Positions 17,369 to 26,759 of a DNA stretch of 58,944 nt are shown one piece after another. Numbering within the stretch: position 1 is the first letter of the stretch; each line of letters begins with the position of its first letter. This DNA comes from an uncultured Bacteroides sp. (lineage in GTDB: Bacteria > Bacteroidota > Bacteroidia > Bacteroidales > Bacteroidaceae). A program made the position numbers and the translations under genes. The DNA lies in assembly GCA_944322275.1 (NCBI GenBank), contig CALUOV010000003.1:1-58944 (forward strand), written 5' to 3'. The notes under the pieces are model-generated. The model was not told where the DNA came from and searched no databases. It saw only the letters and a program-made list of their open reading frames with translations.

Positions 17369-19819
17369 TCATACAGTCCCGCTCATCTTACCACCGGCCT
17401 TTTGTCTGTAACCCGCCAACAATGCCAAAAACAAAATCAGCAAAAAGACTGCCGCGACAATGTGCAGTTCCGGAGGAGTTCCATCTCCTCCATAAGAATG
17501 CAGACCCGACAAATAATAATTCACGCCAAAATAAGTCATCAATACGGACAATAATGCAAATACAGACATTACGCTGAAAGAATAGTCCGTATGAAGTGAA
17601 GGAATAAAACGGGCATGTAACACAAAAGCATAAACTATCATCGTTATAAGAGCCCATGTTTCTTTCGGATCCCACCCCCAATAACGTCCCCAGGATTCAT
17701 TAGCCCATATAGCACCTAAAAAGATTCCAATAGCCAACAAAAACAAACCAATATACAGGGACAATTCATTAATCAAACGCAGTTCATGAATCTGGACCCG
17801 CAACCTGTTTCTCCCATCCATAGCCATTAGCCCAATAGATAATCCTCCCAGCAAGAAACTCATTCCAAAAAATCCATAACTGGCCGTAATAACCGCCACA
17901 TGAATCATCAGCCAATAAGATTTCAAGACAGGAACCAACGGGGTTATCTCCGGATCCATAAAATTGAGATTGGCCACAAACAAAATAATGCCGGCAAAGA
18001 AAGCTCCCAGCGCCACAGCCAACGAAGAATGACGTGCAAAAAGAAGTCCCGCCAGATTGGTTGCCCAAGCCACATAAATCATGGACTCATACGCATTAGC
18101 CCAAGGAGCACGTCCGGCAATATACCAACGAACGCCAATACCAAACGTATGGAGCAAAAACAGTATAAAAATGAAAGATACTAACAGAATAATCAGCCTA
18201 CGTAACCATGTAGGATGGTTCAATAAACCATATACCGAAAAAACAAGCAACAACAACCCCAACGCCATTCCTCCTATGGCTATCCAGAAGAATAAATCGG
18301 TGTGATTATAAAACAATTCCCACGAGACCTGCCTGTCGGTCAACAATCCCACGGTTGCTTTCTTCTGTTGATATACCGCTATCATATCAAGAACTTCATT
18401 GGAAGTTGCCCAATCATGCGTGTAAAGAGCTTCATAAGACTCCGCCAGATACCATGGGAATATTCTGTACACAAATGTAGAATCTTTACCTGAAAAACTG
18501 CTCAAATCATCTCCCGGAGAATACCATTTGCCTGACGTATCTTCGGGATGCGGGAAAAGAGCCAACATTTTACCTGCTTGCAATGAATATAAAATATTCA
18601 GTTTTTCATCCAGTTTCAACAAGTCTTTTTCCATTCGAGTACGTTGAGCAACTGGTCGCGAATAAGCACTGTCAACAGCCTCGGCCAAAATATACCTTCC
18701 TCCTTCGTCAAAAAATTCATCAAAACACAAATACTTATCCGATGAGAAAGACATTGCTTCGGCCAAGTCTTCATTAGACTGACGGATAAGAGGCACATGT
18801 ATCCAATAAGAAGGATTGATCAAGAAACCGAAAATCACTTGTTCAGAAGTTAAGCCGTTAAAATGGTCCGCCCTATATATTTTCCGCAACAATTTGGATG
18901 TATATGTATCTACGGGCTCAATACGTCCCGTAGGACATTGTATTTGCAAACGCCCCCATTTGTCCGCTTGTTCTTTAGGAATGGTATTCTCCAACAAAAC
19001 TGTAACATCACTTACATTACTACCCGTCACTTGAAAAGGAATTCCCAAGAACAACAACAAGACAGACAACTTGCCCAAATTTCTAATCAACCACCGGAAA
19101 CGAGAATGCTTGTCAAACATGACCAGACAAATTCCTATCAACAAAAGCAAATAACCAACATAAGTAATCGCCGTCCCCCAATTGTCATGATTAACAGCCA
19201 ACACCGTTCCACATTCATCCGAATCATAAGAAGACTGATACAAACGATAACCTTGTTCAAAAATAACTTTATTCATATAAATATGTACTGCCCGAGAGTA
19301 ATCGCCATCAGATATCGTAAGAAAACTCTCGTAAGACGAAGGGCTGTGTGAACCAGCGTAACGTACTAACTTAAAATCATCCAAACGGATTGAAAAAGGA
19401 AGTTGCCGAGTACCGTCTGACTGCATCAAGGTAGACGTGGTTTCTCCCTCGCGGATATGAACGATACCTTCAAATCCCCAAATATGTGTTACTAAAGCCC
19501 CCAACAAGATAATGGCAAAAGAAATATGCAAGATCCATGTCCCCCAACAACGGCGTTGCCAAAGCCTTGTCCGGACCGCCAGCACCACAAACTGAACCAC
19601 CATCAGCAACTGAAGCAGGAAAAAGAGCGGGTGATGATACACCCACTCTCTGGCTATCTGCGCGCCCTTAGCCTTTTCGATGAAAGTGGCCAAAGCCAGC
19701 ATCACAACATACAACAAGAACAGGACTCCCGTGAAACGCCAGGACTCAAACACGTTTCGGACAATTGCGAAAATCCCGTTCATCCGGAACATCCTCGTGC
19801 CGTTATTATCCAAATTCAT
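17369..19819 (-). CDS. ccsBA: CcsBA-type cytochrome c assembly protein (ResB-CcsA fusion)
   Basis: Integral membrane system II cytochrome c synthetase: it carries heme across the membrane and attaches it to CXXCH motifs of exported apocytochromes. The 816-residue protein is a fused ResB/CcsB (N) and CcsA (C), as known in epsilonproteobacteria and Bacteroidetes. Helices are visible at about 27-47, 66-85, 93-113 and 212-230. A large periplasmic loop follows (about 265-505), then a multi-helix CcsA half containing the tryptophan-rich heme-handling motif WGRYWGWDPKETWA (about 705-725) and conserved His in MIHVAVITASYGFFG and VLHARFIP. It is the last gene of the twelve-gene cluster, which encodes two CXXCH proteins, its probable clients. 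Being inside an accessory operon, rather than beside nrfA-type genes, is unusual. Confidence 0.9.
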   Translation of the reverse strand: MNLDNNGTRMFRMNGIFAIVRNVFESWRFTGVLFLLYVVMLALATFIEKAKGAQIAREWVYHHPLFFLLQLLMVVQFVVLAVRTRLWQRRCWGTWILHISFAIILLGALVTHIWGFEGIVHIREGETTSTLMQSDGTRQLPFSIRLDDFKLVRYAGSHSPSSYESFLTISDGDYSRAVHIYMNKVIFEQGYRLYQSSYDSDECGTVLAVNHDNWGTAITYVGYLLLLIGICLVMFDKHSRFRWLIRNLGKLSVLLLFLGIPFQVTGSNVSDVTVLLENTIPKEQADKWGRLQIQCPTGRIEPVDTYTSKLLRKIYRADHFNGLTSEQVIFGFLINPSYWIHVPLIRQSNEDLAEAMSFSSDKYLCFDEFFDEGGRYILAEAVDSAYSRPVAQRTRMEKDLLKLDEKLNILYSLQAGKMLALFPHPEDTSGKWYSPGDDLSSFSGKDSTFVYRIFPWYLAESYEALYTHDWATSNEVLDMIAVYQQKKATVGLLTDRQVSWELFYNHTDLFFWIAIGGMALGLLLLVFSVYGLLNHPTWLRRLIILLVSFIFILFLLHTFGIGVRWYIAGRAPWANAYESMIYVAWATNLAGLLFARHSSLAVALGAFFAGIILFVANLNFMDPEITPLVPVLKSYWLMIHVAVITASYGFFGMSFLLGGLSIGLMAMDGRNRLRVQIHELRLINELSLYIGLFLLAIGIFLGAIWANESWGRYWGWDPKETWALITMIVYAFVLHARFIPSLHTDYSFSVMSVFALLSVLMTYFGVNYYLSGLHSYGGDGTPPELHIVAAVFLLILFLALLAGYRQKAGGKMSGTV

Positions 19820-19875
19820 ATTTCTTTTTTCCCAATTAATTAGACTTCTCGTTCATACACAAATCTCCAGCTCGC

Positions 19876-20919
19876 TCAATCATGCTCTACCGGTGAAAGA
19901 TTCGTATTAGCCTCATAGACTTTAAAATCGGCCAAAAGCAATGACTCATCTTTAATTCCATTATCCGGATAATCTTCAGGACCTGTCATATCACGACCAA
20001 AACTACGATAGATACCATACTTGCTACGGATATCAACGGCTCCCTTACGCCATAAGTCGATGTCAGAAAAGTCTTGCTCAACCAATACTTTCCCATCACT
20101 TATACGTTCCATCTTTATATAAAAATAGCCATTATGAGTATAGTGCATTACAGTAGTCACTTGTATCCACTCATTCTCAAAATCCGCTAAAGGCAGATTG
20201 TCGATAATTTTATTCAAGGTCGTAGCCTGAGTATCACCCGTATGAATAACTTGAATACGACGATTGGATCCGTCCGAATCGGCACGGGGAGTAATCGTTA
20301 TAATCGGCGCACCGTTGTTTCCTTCCTGCGCCTTCAGTTGATGGATATGCGTAAAGCTAGTAGAGGGGCGGAACCCGGCTGGCAATTTGAACTTCCACTC
20401 CAACCGTTGCCATTCGTCCCAATTTCCATTCATCTGATGAAATCCTTCACCTGTACGGCTTTTCATTTCATTACGTTGACGGTCTTCGTACTTGCCACGA
20501 TCACCATCTGTTGCATCAGGACCCGCATGATTCGTGAACTTAAACACATATTGTTTCAACGTTTCATCTTCTATCACCTCGCAATGAATACCCTCAACAT
20601 GGTCTGCATCACCTGCTTTATTAGGATGCTCCGAGTAATCCCATCCTAATTGCCTCATATAATTATGGATAGCTTGCCAATCTTTTCCAACCAATGAAAC
20701 ATCAGCCTGCATGGAAGCTTGTAATACATAATCTTTTGAATCAGGAATTGTGTTTTCCTCTTTATCCTCATCTTCTTTCCCATCATCTACATTCTCCTTG
20801 TCTTCATCTACATCGGAAGGAAGTACTTCCGTACTCGTATTATCCGGACATGCACACAACAAAAGGCTGCAGAATAATGCACTACATCCCCATTTAAAAA
20901 ATCCTATTATTGTTTTCAT
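19876..20919 (-). CDS. Surface lipoprotein with a polysaccharide-lyase-like jelly-roll domain
   Basis: Exported lipoprotein of 347 residues: lipobox LLCAC with Cys24, then a strongly acidic linker (about 36-57) typical of surface-exposed Bacteroidetes lipoproteins. The body (about 65-340) looks like a concanavalin-type jelly roll. Three segments follow the order known in PL7/PL13/PL20-type lyases: DRQRNEMK (R149, E151) for the R-x-E-x-R/K strand, HIHQ (191-194) for the Q-I-H strand, and SKYGIYRS (299-306) for the Y-x-K-x-G-x-Y strand. A role in cleaving a uronic-acid polysaccharide is plausible, but non-catalytic glycan binding cannot be excluded. It lies between the DAHP synthase and CcsBA genes. 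Confidence 0.6.
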   Translation of the reverse strand: MKTIIGFFKWGCSALFCSLLLCACPDNTSTEVLPSDVDEDKENVDDGKEDEDKEENTIPDSKDYVLQASMQADVSLVGKDWQAIHNYMRQLGWDYSEHPNKAGDADHVEGIHCEVIEDETLKQYVFKFTNHAGPDATDGDRGKYEDRQRNEMKSRTGEGFHQMNGNWDEWQRLEWKFKLPAGFRPSTSFTHIHQLKAQEGNNGAPIITITPRADSDGSNRRIQVIHTGDTQATTLNKIIDNLPLADFENEWIQVTTVMHYTHNGYFYIKMERISDGKVLVEQDFSDIDLWRKGAVDIRSKYGIYRSFGRDMTGPEDYPDNGIKDESLLLADFKVYEANTNLSPVEHD

Positions 20920-21023
20920 CTTTTCTATTCCATTTCTCTAAATTATTACTCTAAGACTCTTAATAGTTCCAAACAATTCCTCTGTTTTGAAATCTCCAAT
21001 TTCTCTTTGAAGAACTGAAAGTC

Positions 21024-21806
21024 TCATACAGCAGAAACACAGGTTTCACTTGAATGAACCGACACACGCAATGTATGCAACAGTTTTCCCAAATCTTCCG
21101 GAGTCACTTGCTGAGCTGAATCAGACAAAGCTGTTTGTGGAGAAATATGAGACTCTATAAACAAGCCGTCAAAATGCAAATCCAACGCTTTTTCGCAAAT
21201 TGGTAATAGCAACTCACGTTTTCCGGCAATGTGACTGGGATCGCAATAATAAGTTAACATCGGGAAATAAGAACGGAACTGCTCGAGCAAGTTCCAAAGA
21301 GGCGCATTACGATAAGGATGCGAATCAGTGACACAAAATCCACGATGTACAATATATAAATCCTGAATGCCCACATTCTGCAAACGCTCAATAGCTCCTA
21401 TCCAAAGTTGCAAATCGGGCGAGACCGGATTTTTGACCCATACCGATACATGATTGCCTCTCAAAGCTTCCGATAATTCACGCATCATAAAAGGATTGAC
21501 CGTTGTCCGAGCTCCAATCCATACCATGTTAATTCCTGCTTTCAAAACCGCTTCAACATGTCGGGGTAAAGCCACTTCTGTCATTACGTGCAATCCTAAG
21601 TCCCGCTGAATCTCCGTCAGCCAAGGCAATCCCCGTTCCCCTACTCCTTCGAAACTTCCCCATCGGGAACGGGGTTTCCATAAGCCGGCTCGGAATATCT
21701 TCACTCCCATCTTTTTCAATGCACGTGCTGTATCCAACATCTGAACATGATTTTCAGCACTACACGGACCTGCGACCAAACCTATTTCATGTCTTTCACT
21801 TTCCAT
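21024..21806 (-). CDS. DAHP synthase-like protein (type I-beta, no chorismate mutase domain)
   Basis: This family condenses phosphoenolpyruvate with erythrose 4-phosphate to DAHP, the first step to chorismate. The 260-residue protein carries the family blocks: AGPCSAE (about 12-18), RAGLWKPRSRWGSFEG, TEVALPRHVE, WIGARTTVNPF, VKNPVSPDLQLWIGA, HRGF, CDPSHIAGKRE and DGLFIESHISP. Bacteroidetes normally carry a longer enzyme with a C-terminal chorismate mutase. Here the protein stops after the barrel, so it is probably a second, dedicated copy. The barrel residues look intact, but related synthases (KDO8P type) use other aldoses, so the substrate is not proven. A chorismatase-like gene (30453-31598) in the same operon supports a chorismate-linked role. 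Confidence 0.85.
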   Translation of the reverse strand: MESERHEIGLVAGPCSAENHVQMLDTARALKKMGVKIFRAGLWKPRSRWGSFEGVGERGLPWLTEIQRDLGLHVMTEVALPRHVEAVLKAGINMVWIGARTTVNPFMMRELSEALRGNHVSVWVKNPVSPDLQLWIGAIERLQNVGIQDLYIVHRGFCVTDSHPYRNAPLWNLLEQFRSYFPMLTYYCDPSHIAGKRELLLPICEKALDLHFDGLFIESHISPQTALSDSAQQVTPEDLGKLLHTLRVSVHSSETCVSAV

Positions 21807-21841
21807 AAATTATATTTTATACGCCTGCACAATCAAAAGAA

Positions 21842-24800
21842 TCAGTCTTCTATAATAACCCTGAAGCCTACATTGTAAACCTTTTGCCATGGCAAATAAG
21901 ACCGGCGGTAATAGGCAGTACAATTCTTCGGATGATCATTCCACGACCCACCGCGTACAACTTTTTCCGTTCCGCTTCCCTGTTCTTTCTCATTATATGG
22001 ATAGGGCAAATAATCAGAACGAGTCCATTCGGCCACATTCCCTTGCATATCATACAATCCGAAAGCATTTGCCTGATAGGTTCCTCCTTCGACTTGCAAC
22101 ATATTCCCATCATCCACACTATTTTCTTTAGGCTGATATGTATAATATTTATACCAAGGATAAGTTTCGCTCATAGGTTGGGGGTTAACACCACGAACAG
22201 CCATTTTATTCAGCTGTTTATCTGCCATATTCTCAAACGCGGCAAAATCACTATTCAATGAACCGAACCAGAATGCGTCATCACTACCTGCGCGACAAGC
22301 CCATTCCCACTGTACCTCAGTAGGCAATGTCACTTTAAGTCCCGTCTTCTCGCTCAACTTCTGACAAAAAGCCATCGCCTCTTCCCAACTGACACGGATA
22401 GCAGGTTGTTCCGGATTATTGGCCGGATAACCCTGATGTACATGATCCTTCCACAACTGACGGTCGAAACGGCTATCGTGGTCAGGGAAAATAGTACGGA
22501 ACTGTTCATTACTTACTTCCATCTCCGCCATCCAGAAACCGTTCTTTACAGTCTGTTTATTAGCCGGCGAATAGTCCGAATAATTGCGGTTACTACCCAT
22601 CACAAAGGAACCTGCAGGGATGCGCACAAAGTTCATCCGGATGCCCGGAGCTAATTCTATACTCATTTTCGCTTCACCCTCCTTTGCAACTAAAGTCCGC
22701 GCTGTAGCTTTGTCAAAAGGCCAATTCTTCACCCTTACGTCTTTTAACTTATGTTTTACCTCTTGGGGCTTGACAGGCTCTTGCTTAGGCTGCGCTTTTA
22801 AATAATCAGCATACGAACGTATTTCAGCCTGCCAATCCACACCGGCTCCATTGGCATATTTGTTGTTCAACTCTATACGACGACTGATTTGCTCTACCCC
22901 TTTAAAAATGTTCGCCTTAAACTTACCATGATACGGAGCATTGAAATCAATCCAATTATACAAAGTTTTCCATTCTTTATCTGTCAACTTGACACCATAA
23001 TGCCCCGTCTTCAACAATTTTACCAACGGACTTACCGAAGCGTGATATTCATATGGTTCCAACACTTCTACTTCAGCCTCAGGCCCTTGACGGTATACAT
23101 AAGGATGCAGATTGAGATAACTCATGCCGAAACCAGAGAATTCATCTATACGTCCGCCTCTGAAATCGGCCAAACTATTTGAACCGTCATGACAAGACAC
23201 ACAGGCACGATCTAAGATGGGTTGCATCTCCAACTCGAAAGTAAAAGAACGTTGACCACCTTCCGGCTTTACAATTTCATGCGGAGCTATGGTCGAAGCT
23301 ATCACACGTTTAGGTATAGGTAACTGATTCTGGTCTTCATGACAACCTACACACGAAACCGTTTCGCCCGGCATACCCGTCAACCAGCTACGCATCCATT
23401 GCACAGCACGTCCCTCCTCGTCCAAAGGCTGTAAGGAAATAGGCGTATTGGCCGGTATCTTGAATATGGCAGACCCATCCTCTTCTACTGGAACAACTCC
23501 CAACAAACGCTTGATATCCCAACCACTTTGGACACCTTGGGCCCAATGGTCGGACGGAGTCTTATTATAAGCATACTCATAGGCCATTACACGGAAGGCC
23601 TTTACCGTTCCACGCGGCACACCTTGCAATCCTTCGCCCTCATAAATATCTTGTATAAAAACAGTAGCTTCTTTGCTACTCGGCACAATTTTATCCGCTA
23701 TGACAGGGGGAGTCTGGGTCTTACGAACCGGTATCGGACAAATTAAGCCTTCCCCCTCAAATTCCGCAATCAAAGTAAGATTGTCAAAAACGTCCACTAA
23801 ATAAATACCCCACAAGGAATTTTCACTCAATTTGGCTGCAACTAAAAAATATTTGTCCGTCAAAGGATAGGGCTTTATAAACTGAGGCCACACTCCATCC
23901 ACTAAACGATCTTTCACTATTGGTTCAATCTTCCGATCACGAAAAGGCATCTCTTGCAACATACCTTCCACTCCTTTCCGGCTCTTTGAAGGATCAAACA
24001 ATATCAGACGCCCTGAACGAGCCACGCCATGATGGCCAGAAATAATGCCAACAAACTTTGATGTCTGTCCGGGGAGTGGTTTGGCGTCAAACGTACTGTT
24101 CGGAAAATAAGTACCACTACCGTACAACGACTTCTGTTCAGTTCCATCCGGGTTCATATGCATGACGATGCGAGAAAAGTAATGTGTCAAATCCGTATAT
24201 TCCCAACGTGTGTACATAATTCTACCATTATGCAACACTGTAGGTCCCCAATTGGCATCTTGGTCAAACGTCAAACGACGCAAAGAACCATCTTTAGGGT
24301 CATAAAGGCACATATTACCCACCTCATCGTTACCGTTCACACAAGGCACTCCGTTGTAACCTATATTCGAAACTGCGATAATCTTACCGGAAGGCAAATA
24401 GGTTGCATCAAAAAACTCCAAATCTTTTTCCGGCGTATTAATTAATTTGTGCAATCCGGTACCGTCGGTTTTCACTTCAAAAACCTGCCAGCGCCCGTCC
24501 GTATCCACCATGGAAAACATAATATGTTCGCCGTCCCAATGCAATTTCAAATCGGGTACCGAAGAGCCGTTGGTTGGCTTGAAGATAGTCCTCGATTTCA
24601 ATTCGCCACGAAGATTGGACAGTTCCGCTATTTCCGCATTAAACCCTTTACGTGAAGCCGATGTCTGATTGGACCAATTATTGTTTTGAGTTCCCAAAGC
24701 ACGCGGATTGACTTGCCGAGCCGTAGTCCCTATTTTATAACGACCAACTATGATTTTGTCCATATCCAACGCCGGATTGGCAAGCAAAATCTCTTTTTTC

Positions 24801-25828
24801 AACTTTAACGCCTCATTTGCATCGGCTATAGCCTTCTCTTCATTTTTATAAATTCCTGAGAAGCCAGCCTCAAAAAGTCGTTTCAAATCAACTAACTTGG
24901 ACTGCATCACAGACTTATCAAAACTAGCGTCCTGAGCCATATCATTATAAGCTTCTTCTATGGCTCGCATATTCAACCAACTTAACGATTCCTGTAACTC
25001 GTATACTTTCATAGCTTGCTGAGCCAACTCCAAAAAACCAACGACCTTCTCATCCAATGCACCGTTCTTGTCAATCTGAGCTATTTGATTCATAAAATAG
25101 GCCTTATCGTTCAGCAAAGACACAACAGTAGTAGCGATGTGCTTCTCTATCGATGCGTCATGAGTCGTAACAATGGCTTTCATGTCACCACCCGCAAAAG
25201 GCAAAAAGCGAGCCGACTCTTCCGGATATTTCTTCGTTATCTCATCTGCTTTCTCTTTACCGGTAATTCCTTGTATGATGAAAATGACAGTTCCCGCCGA
25301 GGAACGATTCTCCAAACCGATCTCCGCTTCAAAACGGGTATATTTTTTATCTAACGGCACGACTATTTGCGCATTCGCATTGGCTAATATGGTGCGGTTG
25401 TATTTTTTCCCCTTCATGGTAACCATCTGGCCTTTAGCGTTCTCATTAAAACGCAACTGCCCGCTTCCGTTCTTTTTAAAAGAATCTTTTAAGTCATTCA
25501 ACCAAACTGACGAGCCGTCTGCAGCAATCAATTTGGCATTAGCCCATACTGCCTGATCGTCGCTGTTTCCATCTACAGTTCCCCATGTATATAATATAAT
25601 TTCATCCAGTCCCGTTACATCCGCCGAAAAAGGCGTAGCTGCCGTTTTCGCCTTAACGACCTTAGAAACAACCGGCAAACACGTTTCTTTCAATTCTTGA
25701 TAGGCCTGCTCCTTAGCAACCGCTATACTTTCAGCCCATGTATCCAAACGGTTGTCCGCGACTTTCTTTTGCGCTTTAGCCATCATCGCAAAAACAACAC
25801 ATGCCGATATTAACACTATCTTTTTCAT
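21842..25828 (-). CDS. Exported mosaic protein: NPCBM-like, beta-propeller, two CXXCH heme sites, FGE-sulfatase-like domain
   Basis: Periplasmic protein of 1328 residues with a signal peptide (1-19, ending AKA). Visible order: an NPCBM-like sandwich (about 60-185; WGTVDGNSDDQAVW, RFEAEIGLENRSSAGTV), a helical segment (about 220-345), a TolB/hydrazine-synthase-alpha-like propeller (about 395-700; LHWDGEHIMFSM, NGRIMYTRWEYTD), two c-type heme sites CVGCHEDQ (about 824) and CVSCHDG (about 873), and a C-terminal formylglycine-generating-enzyme-like domain (about 1060-1328; FVRIPAGSFVMGS, YDMQGNVAEW, VRGGSWNDHP). The last domain has only one Cys (KNCTAYYRRSY) where true formylglycine enzymes have a C-x4-C pair, so sulfatase activation is unlikely. 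Heme attachment would need CcsBA, encoded in the same operon. Such fusions are familiar from Planctomycetes/Verrucomicrobia and unexpected in a gut Bacteroides. Function unknown. Confidence 0.8.
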   Translation of the reverse strand: MKKIVLISACVVFAMMAKAQKKVADNRLDTWAESIAVAKEQAYQELKETCLPVVSKVVKAKTAATPFSADVTGLDEIILYTWGTVDGNSDDQAVWANAKLIAADGSSVWLNDLKDSFKKNGSGQLRFNENAKGQMVTMKGKKYNRTILANANAQIVVPLDKKYTRFEAEIGLENRSSAGTVIFIIQGITGKEKADEITKKYPEESARFLPFAGGDMKAIVTTHDASIEKHIATTVVSLLNDKAYFMNQIAQIDKNGALDEKVVGFLELAQQAMKVYELQESLSWLNMRAIEEAYNDMAQDASFDKSVMQSKLVDLKRLFEAGFSGIYKNEEKAIADANEALKLKKEILLANPALDMDKIIVGRYKIGTTARQVNPRALGTQNNNWSNQTSASRKGFNAEIAELSNLRGELKSRTIFKPTNGSSVPDLKLHWDGEHIMFSMVDTDGRWQVFEVKTDGTGLHKLINTPEKDLEFFDATYLPSGKIIAVSNIGYNGVPCVNGNDEVGNMCLYDPKDGSLRRLTFDQDANWGPTVLHNGRIMYTRWEYTDLTHYFSRIVMHMNPDGTEQKSLYGSGTYFPNSTFDAKPLPGQTSKFVGIISGHHGVARSGRLILFDPSKSRKGVEGMLQEMPFRDRKIEPIVKDRLVDGVWPQFIKPYPLTDKYFLVAAKLSENSLWGIYLVDVFDNLTLIAEFEGEGLICPIPVRKTQTPPVIADKIVPSSKEATVFIQDIYEGEGLQGVPRGTVKAFRVMAYEYAYNKTPSDHWAQGVQSGWDIKRLLGVVPVEEDGSAIFKIPANTPISLQPLDEEGRAVQWMRSWLTGMPGETVSCVGCHEDQNQLPIPKRVIASTIAPHEIVKPEGGQRSFTFELEMQPILDRACVSCHDGSNSLADFRGGRIDEFSGFGMSYLNLHPYVYRQGPEAEVEVLEPYEYHASVSPLVKLLKTGHYGVKLTDKEWKTLYNWIDFNAPYHGKFKANIFKGVEQISRRIELNNKYANGAGVDWQAEIRSYADYLKAQPKQEPVKPQEVKHKLKDVRVKNWPFDKATARTLVAKEGEAKMSIELAPGIRMNFVRIPAGSFVMGSNRNYSDYSPANKQTVKNGFWMAEMEVSNEQFRTIFPDHDSRFDRQLWKDHVHQGYPANNPEQPAIRVSWEEAMAFCQKLSEKTGLKVTLPTEVQWEWACRAGSDDAFWFGSLNSDFAAFENMADKQLNKMAVRGVNPQPMSETYPWYKYYTYQPKENSVDDGNMLQVEGGTYQANAFGLYDMQGNVAEWTRSDYLPYPYNEKEQGSGTEKVVRGGSWNDHPKNCTAYYRRSYLPWQKVYNVGFRVIIED

Positions 25829-25835
25829 AATCCCT

Positions 25836-26747
25836 TTATTTAAAACCTAACTTCAACCATTTCTGTTTATCTATATAATAAGCTGCGGATACTTTGCCGA
25901 CATTCTGTTTATCCCGCAAAGACCAAACAACTTTTCCTTCACCATCCAATTCTATCAATTGAGGCTCATCAACAACCACCCCCTTAGTATGACCGCCCCA
26001 ATTACATACCAATAAGTTTTCATTCTGTAACTCTAAAACTTGCGCTACAAACCAAAACGCAGCCCCTTTCACATCATTACTCGTTACTTTTTTTACCTTT
26101 TTCCCAGTCTTCCCGTCCATTACTAAATAATAATGGTCGTCACCACAAGGCAACAACCAATTGCCATCGGCCAACTCCAACGAAGAAAAGACTTTTCCTC
26201 CTACCTCATATTCTTTCACTAACGCACCATCACGACTGATTTCCATCACCTTCCGGACAGACATCAATGGCACTAAATAATTTCCGTTCTTAAGTTGAAA
26301 AACTTGCCGGAACTGACTATGAGGTTTTGCGATACCCAAATCAAATGCCATCCGGTGTGTCTCCCTTCCCTCTTTATCTACTTCTATAAATAAAGCGGGA
26401 TTTCCACAAATCCCTAACAAAGCTCCTCCATCTGACAACAATGTAGCCGACTGAAGCTCTTGGGACTCTGACACAACATAATCCCAAACCACTTCATGAT
26501 TCCAATTTACAACCTTCGCCCCTTTTTTATAAGAATAAAGTATATTACCTCCGGCAGTCAATGCTACCGAGTTACATTCCTCGCCTTTTTCCAAGACGTG
26601 CCGCCATTCAACCTTTCCGGTCTGTTTGTCAACAAGCGAAATTACAGGATTGCCGGAACCGGCAACCAAGATTTTATCTTGAGCCGCCAGTCCCCGCATT
26701 CCCCACAGCAAAGTAACTATAATACAAACCCAAAATCTCTGTATCAT
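25836..26747 (-). CDS. Exported PQQ/WD40-type beta-propeller protein
   Basis: Secreted propeller protein of 303 residues with a signal peptide (1-22, ending LAAQ). Repeats of the PQQ-like type are visible, with W/G-rich blades such as VDKQTGKVEWRH, NGNYLVPLMSVRKVMEIS, LADGNWLLPCGDDHYYLV and LIELDGEGKVVWSL. No signal for covalent heme or metal binding was seen, and the usual PQQ-dehydrogenase catalytic residues cannot be assigned. It ends 7 bp before the start of the 1328-residue heme protein and is probably co-translated with it, so it may be its structural partner in the periplasm. Confidence 0.75.
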   Translation of the reverse strand: MIQRFWVCIIVTLLWGMRGLAAQDKILVAGSGNPVISLVDKQTGKVEWRHVLEKGEECNSVALTAGGNILYSYKKGAKVVNWNHEVVWDYVVSESQELQSATLLSDGGALLGICGNPALFIEVDKEGRETHRMAFDLGIAKPHSQFRQVFQLKNGNYLVPLMSVRKVMEISRDGALVKEYEVGGKVFSSLELADGNWLLPCGDDHYYLVMDGKTGKKVKKVTSNDVKGAAFWFVAQVLELQNENLLVCNWGGHTKGVVVDEPQLIELDGEGKVVWSLRDKQNVGKVSAAYYIDKQKWLKLGFK

Positions 26748-26759
26748 CGCATCTTTAAC

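Noticed and set aside
21842-25828. C-terminal domain as an active formylglycine-generating enzyme for sulfatases
   Set aside because: Only one of the two active-site cysteines is present, and no sulfatase gene is in the window.
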